DNA of 64,000 nt from Biscogniauxia marginata (Eukaryota > Ascomycota > Sordariomycetes > Xylariales > Xylariaceae). The position numbers and the translations under genes are program-made. The stretch covers positions 50,767 through 114,766 of the forward strand of contig MU404178.1 of assembly GCA_022695795.1 (NCBI GenBank). The letters are read 5' to 3'. Numbering within the stretch: the stretch's first letter is position 1; each line of letters opens with the position of its first letter. Below, in pieces: positions 47,455 to 60,907 of the stretch. The notes under the pieces were generated by a model. It was not told the origin of the DNA, ran no database searches, and was given only the letters and a program-made list of their open reading frames with translations.

Positions 47455-47670
47455 TTACCCAGCGCTACAGGTGCAGCCTTCAGGTGCGGAGATACTCGGA
47501 TACCTCACGCAAAGGTATCCAGAGGAGCATACCCGGCCACTAGCGCCACAGTTTGAGGGCGAGCAGGGCCCGTCATAATATTGTCGCGGGGTGATGTTTC
47601 TGGGCGCGGCCATAGCCGAGACCACCAGTGCGAGGAGGGCAGTGACGGAGGTGAGAGAGCGGAGCTGCAT
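47455..47670 (-). CDS. Small secreted cysteine-rich protein, 71 aa
   Basis: A single exon from ATG 47670 to TAA 47457-47455. The first 21 residues (MQLRSLTSVTALLALVVSAM, then A) form a classic signal peptide with predicted cleavage near A21/A22. The mature part of about 50 residues has six cysteines (36, 41, 48, 54, 66, 68; spacing C-x5-C-x6-C-x5-C-x11-C-x-C) and one N-glycosylation sequon (NIT). Small size, secretion and even cysteine number are the profile of fungal effector-like, antimicrobial or wall-associated peptides. No known family signature is recognised and the role is open. The frame extends upstream to 47922, but the signal peptide fixes the start here. Confidence 0.75.
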   Translation of the reverse strand: MQLRSLTSVTALLALVVSAMAAPRNITPRQYYDGPCSPSNCGASGRVCSSGYLCVRYPSISAPEGCTCSAG

Positions 47671-50600
47671 TGTCGGCTTGGTGAATCGCTTCAACGGGGA
47701 GATATTGGCAGGAAAATAAATGGACAGCCTGTTGGATCGGCGAATAGGATTTGTTTGTATAAGTTGTCTGTGTGTGCGTGAAAGGCGATTAATTACGTGA
47801 CAAGAGCGACACAAGCGTGAGAGCCACACCAATATATAGACGATATATATATAGGTAGGAAGCCTGGGGAAACCAACGGGAAACGAAACACTGGTCACTA
47901 TCGGATCTATATATATACACAATCAGCCTCAAAATATACGTACGGCGTTTTAAGCCAGGGCTGGCCCGGCGTACCGATCGACATGGGCCCCGGACGTCAC
48001 AAATTCGGTACACACCAACACCGCCAAGAAAGGCCGAGATGAGCCAAGCCGTCGGGTTTCAAGCATCATTGCCTCGATCTACGTAGTTTAACTAGCGTCG
48101 ATTCCCACCAGGCGAAATTCTATATATATTTATTTGTTACTCTAGAATATCCCTCTCGTTTCCAGTTAGCAGTGAAACAGGAAAAGAGGCCAAGTGCCGC
48201 CGTCCAGGTTTCTACATACGTAGACCGAACGTTTATGCTAAGAAATACCAAGCCGGCGAGCTATTTAGAAGACTGGGCGCCTAGATGCCTAAGATTGGAT
48301 CGTCCCTGGCGTTTGCTTAGCTGTCCGAGCCCTTGTTTATATATGCCTCCCTCCTTAGCTGAGCGGTGACTGCAAATGGGTACCCTCGAAAACACCTACC
48401 TACCTCGTATCAGTCATCCGCCGAAGTAAAGAACGGAACAAATACATATACGAATCCAGTATTGTAGAGAGTATGGCATATCACCCACTTTAACACACAA
48501 ACATGTCTGTTTGCCTTCACATTCACGAAGGTGGATATCTCGGCAGTTACAGGTAAAATTACCATTTTGGTCGTGCATTGTCGTCCAGCATTTAACACCG
48601 TCCCCGTCCGGGGATTGAGGTCATCAACGGACTAGTCTGCTTGAAGGTAAAGAAAAAAATTTCCGTGCATCATTATATGCCGGTAGTTCACTTTATGCTC
48701 TAGTTGCCGACTAGGGAGTAGGTAAAAGATGCACCAAGTACCATAGCGTCATTGAGAACTACGGTACAGATTGCCTTGGCATTCATGATAGATATTACCG
48801 CAGCTTGGCCCATCTTGGCGGGTAATTGCCTAGCCTTGTCTACCTATTAATATAGCAAATGTAACAATCCCCTGAGAGCTGAACTTCAAACTAGTTTCTA
48901 GATACGTAGGTGTGGACTCTATACAGCCAATACAAATATGCTATCCTCGACCTATAATAATCTCTCTCATAAGAACAATAGGAGTGGAGAAAAGCGTTGG
49001 CCGTTTCTAGAAGGAGAGAATACTTCAGGGGGCTGCATCGTCAAGGGGGTTGACACCGCTTGCTTGATAATTAATTTCTATACTCGTCAGAACAAGTAAT
49101 TATTATCTGGCTCTCATGATATCATACATAGCAGAATTACTCCGGGCTGTTTAATGCATTATTTCTACCGGAAGTCATAAAATGGCAACTCTCAAACAGT
49201 TCTGTATGAATATGTTGAACAATAAAACTTTCGCTTATAATTATGCGGTAGTGAGCTAGAACAGGCTGACGAGGTTGTAGTTTGATCCCCCGGTAATGCG
49301 AATAATATCAAGCATGTCTAGGTATCAAGACCAGATATGAAATATTATGCAAAACCCCTTCCGATATAGATTAGATATACTTTTACGAGGACCTTGAGCT
49401 CCTTGAGCCTTACGCAAATGCAAAACCACAATATAGCTTTTTGTGGTTACCAGTTTCTCAACAGCAGATGAGTTGGAACTGGCCCCGTCGACGTGAACAC
49501 GAAAATCTAAACCGTGTTCTCTAATTACTTGCTTTGGTAGCCGGCAAGCCCCAGGCTTAGGGACGCTAGAGTCTATGCCAAACCTACAACTGGCTCAGCA
49601 AAAGTTCACCGGGTTCTTCTTCTCGCTGCCTCCACCGCTGCAGCGTGATACAGCCGCGCAAAGTTGTTGCGAGATCATGATACGGTTATTCCTCTCTAAC
49701 AGGTTCAATATTCACACTAATACACCCGGGAAAAACCTATTCTTCTAGAACTACTTCGTGGTGTGATTTGATGAGACTGAGACTGGTGGCAACTCCCCTT
49801 TAAAGTAACACTGACGTCAATCTACTGGTAAGCTGACTTCATAAAATTCCATTGGAATGAGACATTACTAGGACAGGCAATAGAAGAGATTGTTTGAAAT
49901 ATGGGGCTATGCTCCTGTCCGATCCATGTCTCCTGTATGTATATATAGATGGGCTACACCCATCTACCTCATAGACTCACCTTGGACTGATACACTTGAT
50001 CCTATCCTCATATATTCGTCTCACCTCAACAAGATTGTCCAATTGTTCCTGTCAGGGGATGCCGGTGCAAAAGCGATTATGAGAAATTCATGACTCAATA
50101 TAGCGTTTTATGTACCTAAATTAGTTGTTGAAGCTGGCAAAATCAGAATCGTGAGTAGTTCTACTATTCCATGGTGCAACATTTAGTTTTGGGGCTAGGT
50201 GGAATGATGGTCACAGCTGTGCGAGCTACCTGATCAGTCACATAAACGCATTTACTACATGTATCGAGTTAAAAGAGAACTAGGTATATGTATAGCCAGG
50301 TAGGTATGGGCGGTTTCCATGTACACGAGACGAGATTACGTAAGGCTATACAGTATTTAGTAAATCAGATACCCTATATTCCAAAATTTGCCTAATAAGG
50401 ATTGGCTCAAATACTAGTTGAGGTTTATAAAGAGCTTTCATCATTTCAATGTGCCTGAGAAAGAACAGCTTATTTTGTTGCCACATAGACTATAATCTGA
50501 ATGATATAGAACTCATATCAAATACTGCTGTAGTTGCGATAAGTCTACCTCGCAAGAGAGGGTATTATAAGGGATTGTCCGACGCGACAGTAGAGTGATT

Positions 50601-53376
50601 CCTAGAGATCGGACCGGGGATTTATGGTTTTACATGTAGGTACGACACGCCGCCTCATTTCTGTATAGAAAAGGGGCTTTATCAATATAGCTTGCCTAGG
50701 ACTATTAGAAGCTCATATCTACGAAAGGGACTAGAATAGAATACAACAATGCTTCACTTGGAAATAAATGACTTGAAACTTTTGGAACAAGATAGCAGCA
50801 GGTCTCAGGCGAGGCTGGTTGAAGTTTACTCGAAGAGCGGCGGGTCTACTTTCTACACATGGTTCTCTGCTTCGGTCGAAAACATGAATCGCACGCCTTA
50901 CAGGCAAATTTTGGGGGCCATATAAATGTGGATAGGAGACGGAGTGGGCCTTCGATCGATCGTGTCCGTGGCATTATACATACGACTCTTCACAGCTGAA
51001 GTAAACCGGACGAAAAATGGCAGTAATTGATGGGGTTTTACTCTATTGAATAGTCTGCATAGCGTACTTTATGGTGAATCTGCCCATTTCGCCTTGAACT
51101 AGGTGGATTTACGACTACACAAGCTATACAACAACGTCCCATTGAGTCTGCAGTCTTTCCCGTCGTAGTGTAACGTCCGAATCTTTCTCCTATGTCCCTC
51201 TCCCCCTCCCCCATTTAGGTCTACAGAATCTTTGCTTTTTCTAAGTTCTGCGTGACTTATGACGAAACGGGCTACATGTGAGCAAGCCCGTACCCACACC
51301 ACCCGTCCATGTTCTGCCACAACTGTCTTCTCCCTCACGAGTAGGATTGAATCCTGTGACGAAAAATCCTGGACATGCAGCAGTAACAACATTGGATGCC
51401 CGTGCCGAAAGAGTGTGAGCCGGAAGAGGAGGTAGCGAAAAGAAAAAAAAAGAAATTTACACAGTGAGCAAACGATCAGGCCAGTCTGATATGATCGGGG
51501 AGCGGTCTCAGCCCCCATACTTAAGCATGACTAAATGAAGTTGAAGATCTAGGCATTATAGCTACAAAGCCAGCTACCCAAGCGCCACGGCCCATGGTAT
51601 CGCGGACTCACTTGACTGCGGAGATCATCACCTGTTCACTGAGCACTCGCCGATCAAGTCATAGGCCGAGACATCCTGCAGGCTGTCCTATCCTAAGGAA
51701 CAACTGAACACGCAACAGAGAGCATACTCGTCCATCATCGGCGAAGTGAAGCCCCTCGGCCTTCTCCATCCATTACCCTCCCCTGAAAGTGATCATACAT
51801 CCAATTAAAAACAGCAATTTAAGAAACTACAGACCGGTGAGTAGTAGATCGCAGTGTTATTAGATGTTTGGCGTCAGTACAGTTCAGCTATGCTCACTTC
51901 TCCGTCCTCATCCTATCTGAATCAAGTCGGGTAAGGGGGGTACAAGGCTGGGGACTAAAGCAACGATATGAGACCCAAAAAACCTTGCCTATCTGTTGAG
52001 CTCCCGAAGATCGGTCGGTCATCTGACGTGGTATCTACGCGGTGGTCGGCAGCAGGGGAAAAGGGGGGGACACAGAGAAGTGAAGCCACGGCGGCTTCCA
52101 AACTCCCAGATGGGAGCCTGCTGGCTGGTCGGCTAGACAAATTTCAGCAGAGACACACAACACCCAAACGCTTAACCTAGCTAGCTCCGGTTGTGTGCCC
52201 CTTATGTGCTACGTATGGTGCCATTACGAGGGAGCAGCAAGCAGAAGGCGAAGGGGAGCACGGAATAGATGCGGCAACACAATGAATGGTAGCAAGTACT
52301 TCACACTATGAGGGGCTGTTGCCATCTTAGAGCAAAGGCAAGCCAGCTCGCGAGGATGAGAGCTTCCGTAGCGGGAGATAGGGAGCCGCGATCTTCGGGA
52401 GAGTCTCCGAAATCACACGTCAGTGACATTCAGTCCGGGTCAAGATAAAAAGAAAACCTACAGGACGAAACGGGTTCCAAGGGGAATCTAACTCTCTTCG
52501 TCCAATCCGTTTGCCTACATTCGGTTCTCTACGCCATTATCATGTTAGGCCGGCAGAAACAGACAACCCGCACCTGCGGCTGCGCGCACGCGCAACACCT
52601 AAAAGCTTCTGCGGGTAGGACATGCAAGGTCCTTTCTAATCCTCCCATCCCATCCTGTCCAAGCACACAACATACACCGTATGCGCACGTACACACGGAC
52701 GTGCGCAACGCCTACGCTTATAGGCATGTATACAAACGCATTGTTTGCTTGTTTACAATACATACATACCTACATTACTACCGTGCTTTCCTTCTAAATT
52801 ACACATAAAACACACATAAATACAATATACGGGAGCATCCGGGACGGGAAGGGAAAGGGAAAGGGAAGAGAATGGAGGCGCGCCGCCTCCGCCGCCCCCC
52901 TGGCCCTCCCCCATTTTCCTCACATCGCACCTGTCTAGACTAGTAGTACCCGTCCTCTGCATCTTGGCACATGAATTATCATGCGTGCTCATTTCTTAAA
53001 TTTTCTCTTTTCTTCTCTCTCTCTTTTTTTTTTCCCCACCCCTGTCACTGCCGATGAGCTATATAGTTGTACGTGTGTGTAACACACAGTAGTAGCTCGG
53101 CAACAAAAAAGAGGGAGGGGGGAAGACATTGTAAGGAAGGGACAAGGATGAGGGAGAGAGAGGGAGAGAGAGAGAGATAGAAAGTGAGGAAGGAAAAAAA
53201 AGTAAAGGGAAAAAAAAAAGGGAGACAGAGGAAAGAGACGAAAGAAGAGGGAGGGACGGGTAACACGCAGCAGCAGCGCGGCCACGCCCGCATGCCCGCA
53301 TTGCATGGTGCGGGCATTATCACAACGTGCAAATAGGAAGCGGCCCCGTCCGTCGATATACATATGTACGTCTATA

Positions 53377-53380
<4 letters not shown>

Positions 53381-53412
<32 letters not shown>
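53381..53412. repeat. (TA)n microsatellite
   Basis: About sixteen uninterrupted AT units, followed by a short GTGTGT stretch. Confidence 0.92.
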
Positions 53413-53415
<3 letters not shown>

Positions 53416-53813
53416 TGTGTGTATGTGTTCCATATTGTTGTTTTACGTGGTGTACATGAAAGGAAGAGAAACCCAAAAAAGAGCGGTTTATAATAATCAT
53501 AATAATATAGTTAAACCCCCTCCCTCAGCCCCTTTCCCCCCTCAGTTGACTATAAGATTCCGATGAATGACCACCCATTGCATGATGAATTTTTATAGGA
53601 TGTATAGGGGTTTCCACCTACAATATAAGGGAGATCGGATGACTACTTTGACACCCCTATTGATCTACCTAATCGTAGATCTTGCGAGCAGTAACTTCGC
53701 TTTAAATAAGTTAGGCGACCGGGGGTGTATGTACATCACATATAGCCGCCATCGGCATCACCATCGTCATCGTGATTATTGGTAGAGGATGCCTACATGC
53801 GAATATACGTACA

Positions 53814-53838
53814 TAGGTAGGTAGGTAGGTAGGTAGGT
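53814..53838. repeat. (AGGT)n tetranucleotide repeat
   Basis: Six consecutive AGGT units, the same tetranucleotide that builds the dispersed CCTAGGTACC motifs elsewhere in the window. Confidence 0.9.
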
Positions 53839-54177
53839 GACCAAACAAGCAAGCATGCAAGCTAAAAAGACAACTCTCATACACTATTTCTATAACTCCA
53901 TCCACACTCCATTCGCAAAGACAAAGTAAATTGAAGGAAGCACGCAGGCCTTGGCAACGGTTTGCTGCTTGCCCTACCTTGGTCATTGCCGTCTGTCTGT
54001 CTGTCTGCCGGTTCTATTACCGTCTGCGAATTATAGAGAGAGGGAAGAGAGATGTAAGTCGTCATAGGTCTACTGACATAACAGGAATGCACACGAGAGA
54101 GGAAAATAGAAAATGGAAAATATACAGAGACGACGATTAACGAATCAGCCAAGGAATATATTCAGAAGAAGAAGCAA

Positions 54178-54193
54178 CCCCCCCCCCCCCCCC
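54178..54193. repeat. C homopolymer
   Basis: A run of about 16 C in intergenic DNA; the length may be unreliable in assembly. Confidence 0.85.
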
Positions 54194-55333
54194 AAAAGTC
54201 CCAGCCATCTAGATCTTCGACATCGCCCTATCACGTCGTCGCGGGGAAGTGAAACCCTCTCCATCAGCTAGGTAGGTCCTATGTCTCTCGCATGCAGGAC
54301 AATAACAGGACAAGGAGAGAAGACAGGACGTGGAGGATCAGCGTAACGGGTGTGTACCGCGGATGGCACGGTTCGCACACGGGAAAGAAGGCCAATGTAT
54401 GTATGTACGTATGTTGTGTATGTTTCTGTACCGAATGCGACTCCAAGCTGCAGCAGCTGGGAACGTTGTTTGGAGGGACGGCACATGAAATTTGCTCTTA
54501 AATTCTTCCACCCCGCCCCTCCCTTTGCCCCCCTATTATTAGTCCCGTCTGTTTGGTTGATGGGAATGATATATGTAAATAGCAGTCAGCAGCTTCGGAT
54601 GGGGGAAGGCGGGGGTAAGGGTAGGGTCTTCAATGTGATATCGTGCATACGGATACGCATGTGGCATAAATATAGTTTCGGTAGATTTCCCATAGCGGCA
54701 TGATAAATAGCAAAAAGGAATATTCAGTATGCATGCAATGGGTGTATGTCTTAGACGTAAACGTCCCCTCGAAACGGGTAGGTATGTATCAGTGTTTGCC
54801 TCTCGTGATTGCTCGTACGCGGGGAGGCTATTAGGTGGTCGAAGTAATCTATTCGTCTTCGCCATACCTACGTCTATCATTTGACAAATATGTGTGCTAG
54901 TGCAAGTGATTCTCGGGTAGGTAGACAGCTAGCTGCCTTATGCTGTACGCGTAAGGTATCTCATACAGCAAATATGAAGAGTATTGTTGAACGGACTGAG
55001 CGGCACTGCAGGTGAGTAAACTGTACCCCTTAGGTAAAGCTTCACTGGCTCGGCACCCATCTGCCTCCAGCTCTTTAGTGTGCTTATAATGGCCAGTGCC
55101 GATGGGGGATTTACAAAGGGAAGAAAATGCGAAGCAAATCAAGAAAATACGTGCAGTATGCACGACAACCCTCACTAAATCCAAGAAACCAAGGGCCACA
55201 AGGGGAAGAGGGTTCATCCCAGGATCCCCAGGCATGAAAAGAAAGTCGAGTCTGTGGCTGTCGAAAACTTCTGGTGGGCAAGGCGGGCCGGGAGCGGAGT
55301 GCAACGTTCTCCTTGAGCCAATAGAAGGACGAC

Positions 55334-55669
55334 CTACCGGGTGCAGGGAGCGCGTGCTGCAAATAGAGGGATGTCTAGTGCTTGGCTGACCTGTTTGTTG
55401 CTTTGCCCTGACAGCCCGGCTTGGTTAGGTAGTAGGGATGTGGTGTTGTGATATTGTGGGATCTGTGGATGTTGATGAGTTGTCTCCTCTGGTCTTGTCA
55501 GTTTGGATCCCATCATCTCATAAGGGTTGGTGGGGATGAAGTGATGAAGAGATACCAGTTGGGTACCGGGGTATGCAACATATGATGGTGAATCGGATGG
55601 GTCGGCCGTGAAGGAGAAGACGCGAGGTTCACTCGATGACAGCACTCGTCGGATTGGCTCGGCACTCAT
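55334..55669 (-). CDS. Weak hypothetical ORF, 111 aa
   Basis: An ATG at 55669 opens a frame starting MSAEPIRRVLSSSEPRVFSF. The composition is not low complexity at first but becomes Gln/His/Pro/Thr-rich, with no domain, signal peptide or helix. No introns could be joined convincingly to the minus-strand frame at 54897-55304. It may be a first exon or chance. Confidence 0.22.
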   Translation of the reverse strand: MSAEPIRRVLSSSEPRVFSFTADPSDSPSYVAYPGTQLVSLHHFIPTNPYEMMGSKLTRPEETTHQHPQIPQYHNTTSLLPNQAGLSGQSNKQVSQALDIPLFAARAPCTR

Positions 55670-58600
55670 GGCACTATGATGATACGGGTTAAAGAAGAAA
55701 AAAGGTACCACGCGTTACATGGTGCTACTATTGGCTGGCTGGAGTTGCTCGCAGCTGGCCTCGCAGCAAGAACAGTGAATGAGGTATGCCGACCGGAATG
55801 GAAGCAGGCATATATTGGCGGACGGCTAATCTTTTCCATGTACGTACTGTAGGTTGATAGATAGACTGGCTGGCTGGACGATTAATTCAAGATTATGCGC
55901 CATCGGGATAAGGAAGATCCAATCTACTCGGTCATCTTTGACCTACGTGACAGATCACAAATGCTGGCGATTGGCGTCATCCACTATCGAGCTCCTCTTC
56001 ATGTCGTATTCCCAGCAGAGTGATCGCTTTCGATAACATGTCCCTTCTCGTGTCCAATTGCAAGACCTAAGACGAGACGGAGAAAATATGGGTTATTTGC
56101 GAGCTTGAGCCACCGTTGGCTTGTGCCATGGGCCACTGCACTAGCTGGCCGTCTTGGCGTAGCACCTATCGCGAAGTTTTCTGCACTTTTCCGTTGGACT
56201 AGCTCATGTTGGTGTATACACGCGCAGAGGTAGAGAGGGGAAAATGGGGGAAGACAAGAGGCCCTGTGTTGAGCGTAAGACTATGCGATCTCCGTTGTGT
56301 GTCGCCGGGACTATGTTTGAATATATGACTAAGTCGAATACCTATGATGACGGGTTCATGACGGGTTCATGACGGGTCCGGTTGTCCTTTTGAGGGGTCA
56401 GATGCCAGCGGGACGGTCGAGGAATCTCGAGGACCTTGCATATAGCCAGCCCTATATGATAATAGAAGACGTTAATACGCCGCGAAATTCTCCACCTAGG
56501 ACTAGCAACTAGCTCATGAGTTTTGTGAGAGGAGGAATGAACTGTCAACGACTCAGGATCCATCTCGCTGGTATCGTAGTGTACTCCGTTGTAATATCCT
56601 TGTGCGCTGTGGTAAGTAGTATCTGGCAGATCGTACAGCAGAACGAATAGACAGACGCTGCTAGTGTTGTGCAATTCTATACACATAGAAATCACGACAT
56701 GGCCTGGTAGTAGCATGTCCACCGCCCAACCCTCCGAAAAAAGACGGCCCCAAAGCGGAAGTGGGGGAAAGCCAAAGACGACCAACGGAAACATAACGGG
56801 AAAACCGAAAAAAAAAAAGATCTCCTAGGAAAAACGCGGTCAAGTGGTGCGCAAGGTCCCAGCTTTATTATGACCAATAGCCAATCTTACCAAAGAGATG
56901 ATCGGTCCGTTACTGGTAAATCCGGGGAGAGCTATAGCTTCGAAGGATTGGCCTGGGACCCCCTTGTCCGCAACAGACAGCATTGTCCGAGAAAAGTTGC
57001 TGACTCGGAAACAAACCACTCCCAGAGCCGCTTCTTACCGCCTCATGATCGTCGGTCCCATAGATGCCCGTAACGGTTGATAGCTCGTTATGATCTGATC
57101 AAGGCACATCCGCTATCATCGAAATGGTGTGGATATGTGCTGTACCCCGGTAAGTCCCTGTGGGGATAGTTTCAATGTCTCAGTAAACAGAGCTGCCGGT
57201 TTGCTGGTACGGTTACAGGTCACAAGTGGAAGAGATGGTACGAGCTCTGCAGCTCGCGTATCACCGTACCTGCAGATTCCTCCCAACCAACGCTGCCACC
57301 AATGATGACGAGACTATCCCCCGACGAGTTTCGGTACCGACCAGCAGTCGCAGTGCTTTGTAGTTGCTCCTTTAGGCCCAGATGATGATTATCACGAGGC
57401 CTAGAGATGGCCCATGTTGCTGTACAGTACTGTACATACGTAGTAGTGGCGTACATGTTGTGTCATTAAAACAAAGCCCAAGACTCGAAACCCCTTTCAA
57501 CAGGGTTGGTAAGGCGCCAATGAGCTTGCTGACTTGGTTGGCCAACTCACAACCCGCGTAAACCGTGCTGGTCTAACTAAGAACTCTGTAGCCGTGTGTT
57601 GCATCTTGGATAGCGACTGGTCCAGATGATTACATCTCGTTCAATCACAAATCTAGAATTGTCTTGGCGCCGTGGGACATATGGTCACCACACGCGCGCA
57701 TTGGACTAACCGCAGAGTAGTAGACATTCGGCCCCATGTATTCATGATCCCACGGCGATGTTTGCTAACCTAGGCAATTCAGTCCCATGGTTTAATTTGG
57801 GTTGGTTTCCTTTTTTTTCCCGAGTATATCTTGATCGAAATATAAGCATAATTTAATCTGGATGCGATGAAAGGGTGATGTTGAGGTTATTCCAAGCCAT
57901 TCAAAAGAAGGCCGTTTTCGGGCCATCTGCTCGAACCAGTAGCAGTATAATCGTCACACAGGGTGGGAGGCTCTGGTCGTCAGCCGCATATATGTTAGGG
58001 GCATGACGGACTCCGGGTCCTACCAGCTGAATGCCTCAACATCTACTCATCGTTCAGCGCTACGCCCAGGCTTTCTTTTTGTCAGTAGAATAGGTGACTT
58101 CATCTCACACCGTATTTTCAGCTCTAGGCAAACCCGTTAGTAACCTCATAAGAATGATCCCTTCGCTCACATGCACGTTTCGACATCTCTGATGTTGTCG
58201 CACCATACGAACGTCCCTGTGGGGGCCTAGGATGGCCACCCTTATCGTCAAAAAGTAGCGAAATGGCTGCGCACTTGTGGCCAGTCTAGTCTAACTAAGA
58301 GCTAGAAGTGCTTAAGTCCTAGATAGTTTACTTATCCACCATCCCCTCTCATGACCTTGCTGATAACGAAGACTATCTCTTACGCCAGCTAGAGAATCAG
58401 ACTTTGGTATGGCCCATTGATGCGGACGGCTTGCATCGCTGCCATGTCCTTGTTGAGACATCATCACCATCGTCATCGTCACGAATGGCGCCTGCATTCT
58501 CACTTGTGCTGCCGTGCCACTGTGGCTTTTCCCTCCTCCACGCTAGTGTCGGGCCTCGCATGGCGTCGTGTTATGTATCCTTCATCTCTTGTACTACTGA

Positions 58601-58848
58601 CGAACATCCCGACTTGGGCATAGCGTTGCGGTTTTCTCAGTACAGCTCGTACAAGGAGTACTCCTCTTCGTAATCGACGCACGGTTACTCAACCAACGAT
58701 AGTGTCTGTTAACATGATGTCGCTACCATGGTGTTTGCTTGTTTGTGTCGTGCTCTCGCTCTCATGCTTGAATACGCCCCGGGTGTGGCAGTTGCCGGGA
58801 CCGACTTCTACGTAGTGCACGACTCAGTAGTAGGATGGTTTTAGGTTG
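55670..58848. other. Gene-poor region, middle part
   Basis: No supported gene. It contains an 11-base tandem repeat, GACGGGTTCAT, at 56348-56376, and short random frames on both strands. Confidence 0.45.
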
Positions 58849-59496
58849 TTAACCCAGTCGGGTCAGCTCGTACCGCCGTCTCGCGTCGATGCGGGACGGT
58901 TTTGTTTGTAGGCCGTCGACATCCGACTTTAGTGGGTGGCATGCCGAGAGGGTCTGACGACCGAAGAAAACGGGGGCTAAAGAAAGCGAACTACGTTCCT
59001 TTGCTCGTCTCTTCTGTGTACCAATGGATTGATAGACAGGCACTGATGCGGAGAAAGCGATAGTGTACATGCTGCATAGCATGGTACCTATGCGAGGTCT
59101 CGCAATGTTTTGGAACTCGTGGTGAGACGAGATGGCCACGATGACATCGCCATTGGCGGCGAATTTACCCTTACCCACAACGACCTGACAGGCGTGGGTG
59201 TTGGCATACGTCGCCAGCACCAATAGTCCGGGGAAGAGAACGATCTGGGGTGGGTCGTAATACGGCGAAGGATCGAGTTCGGGAATACCTTGGCGATACT
59301 TGGTACATAAGTGGCCCCGAGTTGGAGTGGCTCGCGGAGATGATAGATCACATAGAGATGGGAGGTGAGCGAAGTCGACAGAGCCGAAGTCGAGGCAGGG
59401 CGGCAGGGCGGCGGGGCGGCAGGGCGGGCAAGCTCGGATTCTTCTGACAGCCAGCCAGCCAGTCGATCGATGGCGATGATGTTGCTTACTCGACAT
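58849..59496 (-). CDS. Weak hypothetical ORF, 215 aa
   Basis: A minus-strand frame of 215 codons is longer than chance readily gives at this base composition. It contains a hydrophobic stretch (IVLFPGLLVLATYA) and a segment CQVVVGKGKFAANGDVIVAI, but it matches no family I know, and an overlapping 191-codon frame (59088-59663) competes with it. It could be an exon of an unrecognised gene or a spurious frame. Confidence 0.25.
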   Translation of the reverse strand: MSSKQHHRHRSTGWLAVRRIRACPPCRPAALPPCLDFGSVDFAHLPSLCDLSSPRATPTRGHLCTKYRQGIPELDPSPYYDPPQIVLFPGLLVLATYANTHACQVVVGKGKFAANGDVIVAISSHHEFQNIARPRIGTMLCSMYTIAFSASVPVYQSIGTQKRRAKERSSLSLAPVFFGRQTLSACHPLKSDVDGLQTKPSRIDARRRYELTRLG

Positions 59497-60907
59497 GCAA
59501 CTAGACAGCGTATGGTTGTTCGTGGTCTCCGTACTGTACTGTACAACTTGCAGGCGGGCGATGCTGGGAGCCAGTGCTCTGCTGTGCCGTGCCGCGCTAG
59601 AACATCTGACCTCGGCCCTATCCCGACGCGGGAAACAGATTCGTCAAGTTGGACAGACGCCATATTTTACGAATGCGTATGAGACGTGTATGCAGTGGCT
59701 GGGTATTATACAGTATAGATATTGGGAGTGGTAGTGGTAGTGGTGGTGGTGGCGGAGACTTTTTCAGCTGTTGGAGCGAATCTATTCCCTTTGGCGTCGG
59801 GTGCTGCGTGTAAGAATACTGGCGATGGGAAATGATGGTGGGTGATGGATGTTGCATGGGTGCTGGGGGATCTCAAGCCGAAGGTGCAGTTTTACACTAG
59901 AAGCTCTGAGCTCCAAGCACAGACGTTGCAACTGCGCAACTGCAAGTTACACTATTTATTTAGTATGGCGCCCGCCAGTGGGTCTACTTGGTGTCGATTA
60001 CAGTGAATTCCCGTAGGCGCTGCAGTATTGTAGCTCGGAAGTACCCATACTTGTACTGTACGGACCAGGCACTAACTACCCTTAGGATAGTCCTCTAGGG
60101 GACGGCATGGGACTCCCGATAACAATTGCATCTCTCGAGATACTAATTAGAAATTAGCGACCTTGACTTAGGCTGTCTTTAGTGATTAGCATACTTGACT
60201 AAGGTTGCAGAACTAGGCCAGGTACCTAAGTACATTGACAACAGTTGCCGCTATCCAGGTGTACAATTGATGCCGCCGGCCGGCCATATTACTTACATCT
60301 ACTATACCTTGCATGTACATGTAGAAAACCTGTAACGACTTAGCCTGCCTTGTTTCTGTGTCTGATAGCCTCTGCTCTGATCCAACGGCCGATATACATA
60401 CCCGAGGTATACCTCAATATTACACAGCAATGTATATTCGTGTATACTACCTCAGCACTACGTGTAATAATCGTTGACAGATTTCCACCGGCTCCCGACT
60501 TCTTTTAGACAAAAGCCCGCCCAGTTACCAAATCTTTGGATCCCCTCCCGTCTTTCTCTCTTCCTTCCTTCTTCCTCTCTCTCCCTCCCTCCCCTCTCAC
60601 TCTCTACAACCCCTCTCTTTTCTTTTTCTTTCGCGTCTTTCCTAATTCTCTCTCTTCCTTGCTGCTGGGTCCAGCTCCAAAGGGAAAGAAAGGAGGAATA
60701 GAAAAAGAAAAAAAAAGAAGAAGAGAGAAATAACATAATCTCCTAATTTTGCACGTAATTGGGCCATCGTCGACATCGCCAACAGCACTTACGCACGTAC
60801 CTATCTTCCTGCCTACTAGTCTCCAGGGCTCTCGCTTTCATGACCCGAAGCTTCCAATCCCGGGGTCAAGGTCTGGCTCAGGTACAGACGAGGACGCAGA
60901 CACAGGC
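59497..60907. other. OTU gene upstream region
   Basis: This has a (GGT)n-like stretch at about 59729-59750, then AT-rich DNA, and ends in strong pyrimidine tracts (60546-60640) and a purine tract (60680-60730), consistent with the promoter and leader of the OTU protease gene. Confidence 0.5.

Larger units (their letters stand above)
47671..55333. other. Gene-poor region, left part
   Basis: About 7.7 kb without a supported gene. AT-rich non-repetitive DNA covers 48000-51000. From 52600 to 54900 there are many simple repeats: (TA)n 53381-53412, GA-rich tracts 53150-53260, (AGGT)n 53814-53838, a CTGT tetranucleotide run near 53990-54008, and C16 at 54178-54193. The frame at 51099-51518 (minus) has no recognisable domain or signal. 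Confidence 0.5.

Noticed and set aside
51099..51518. 139-codon minus-strand frame
   Set aside because: Composition looks random, with no recognisable domain or splice context.
52989..53363. Hydrophobic Leu/Ser/Phe frames in three registers
   Set aside because: Translation of GA/TC low-complexity repeats.
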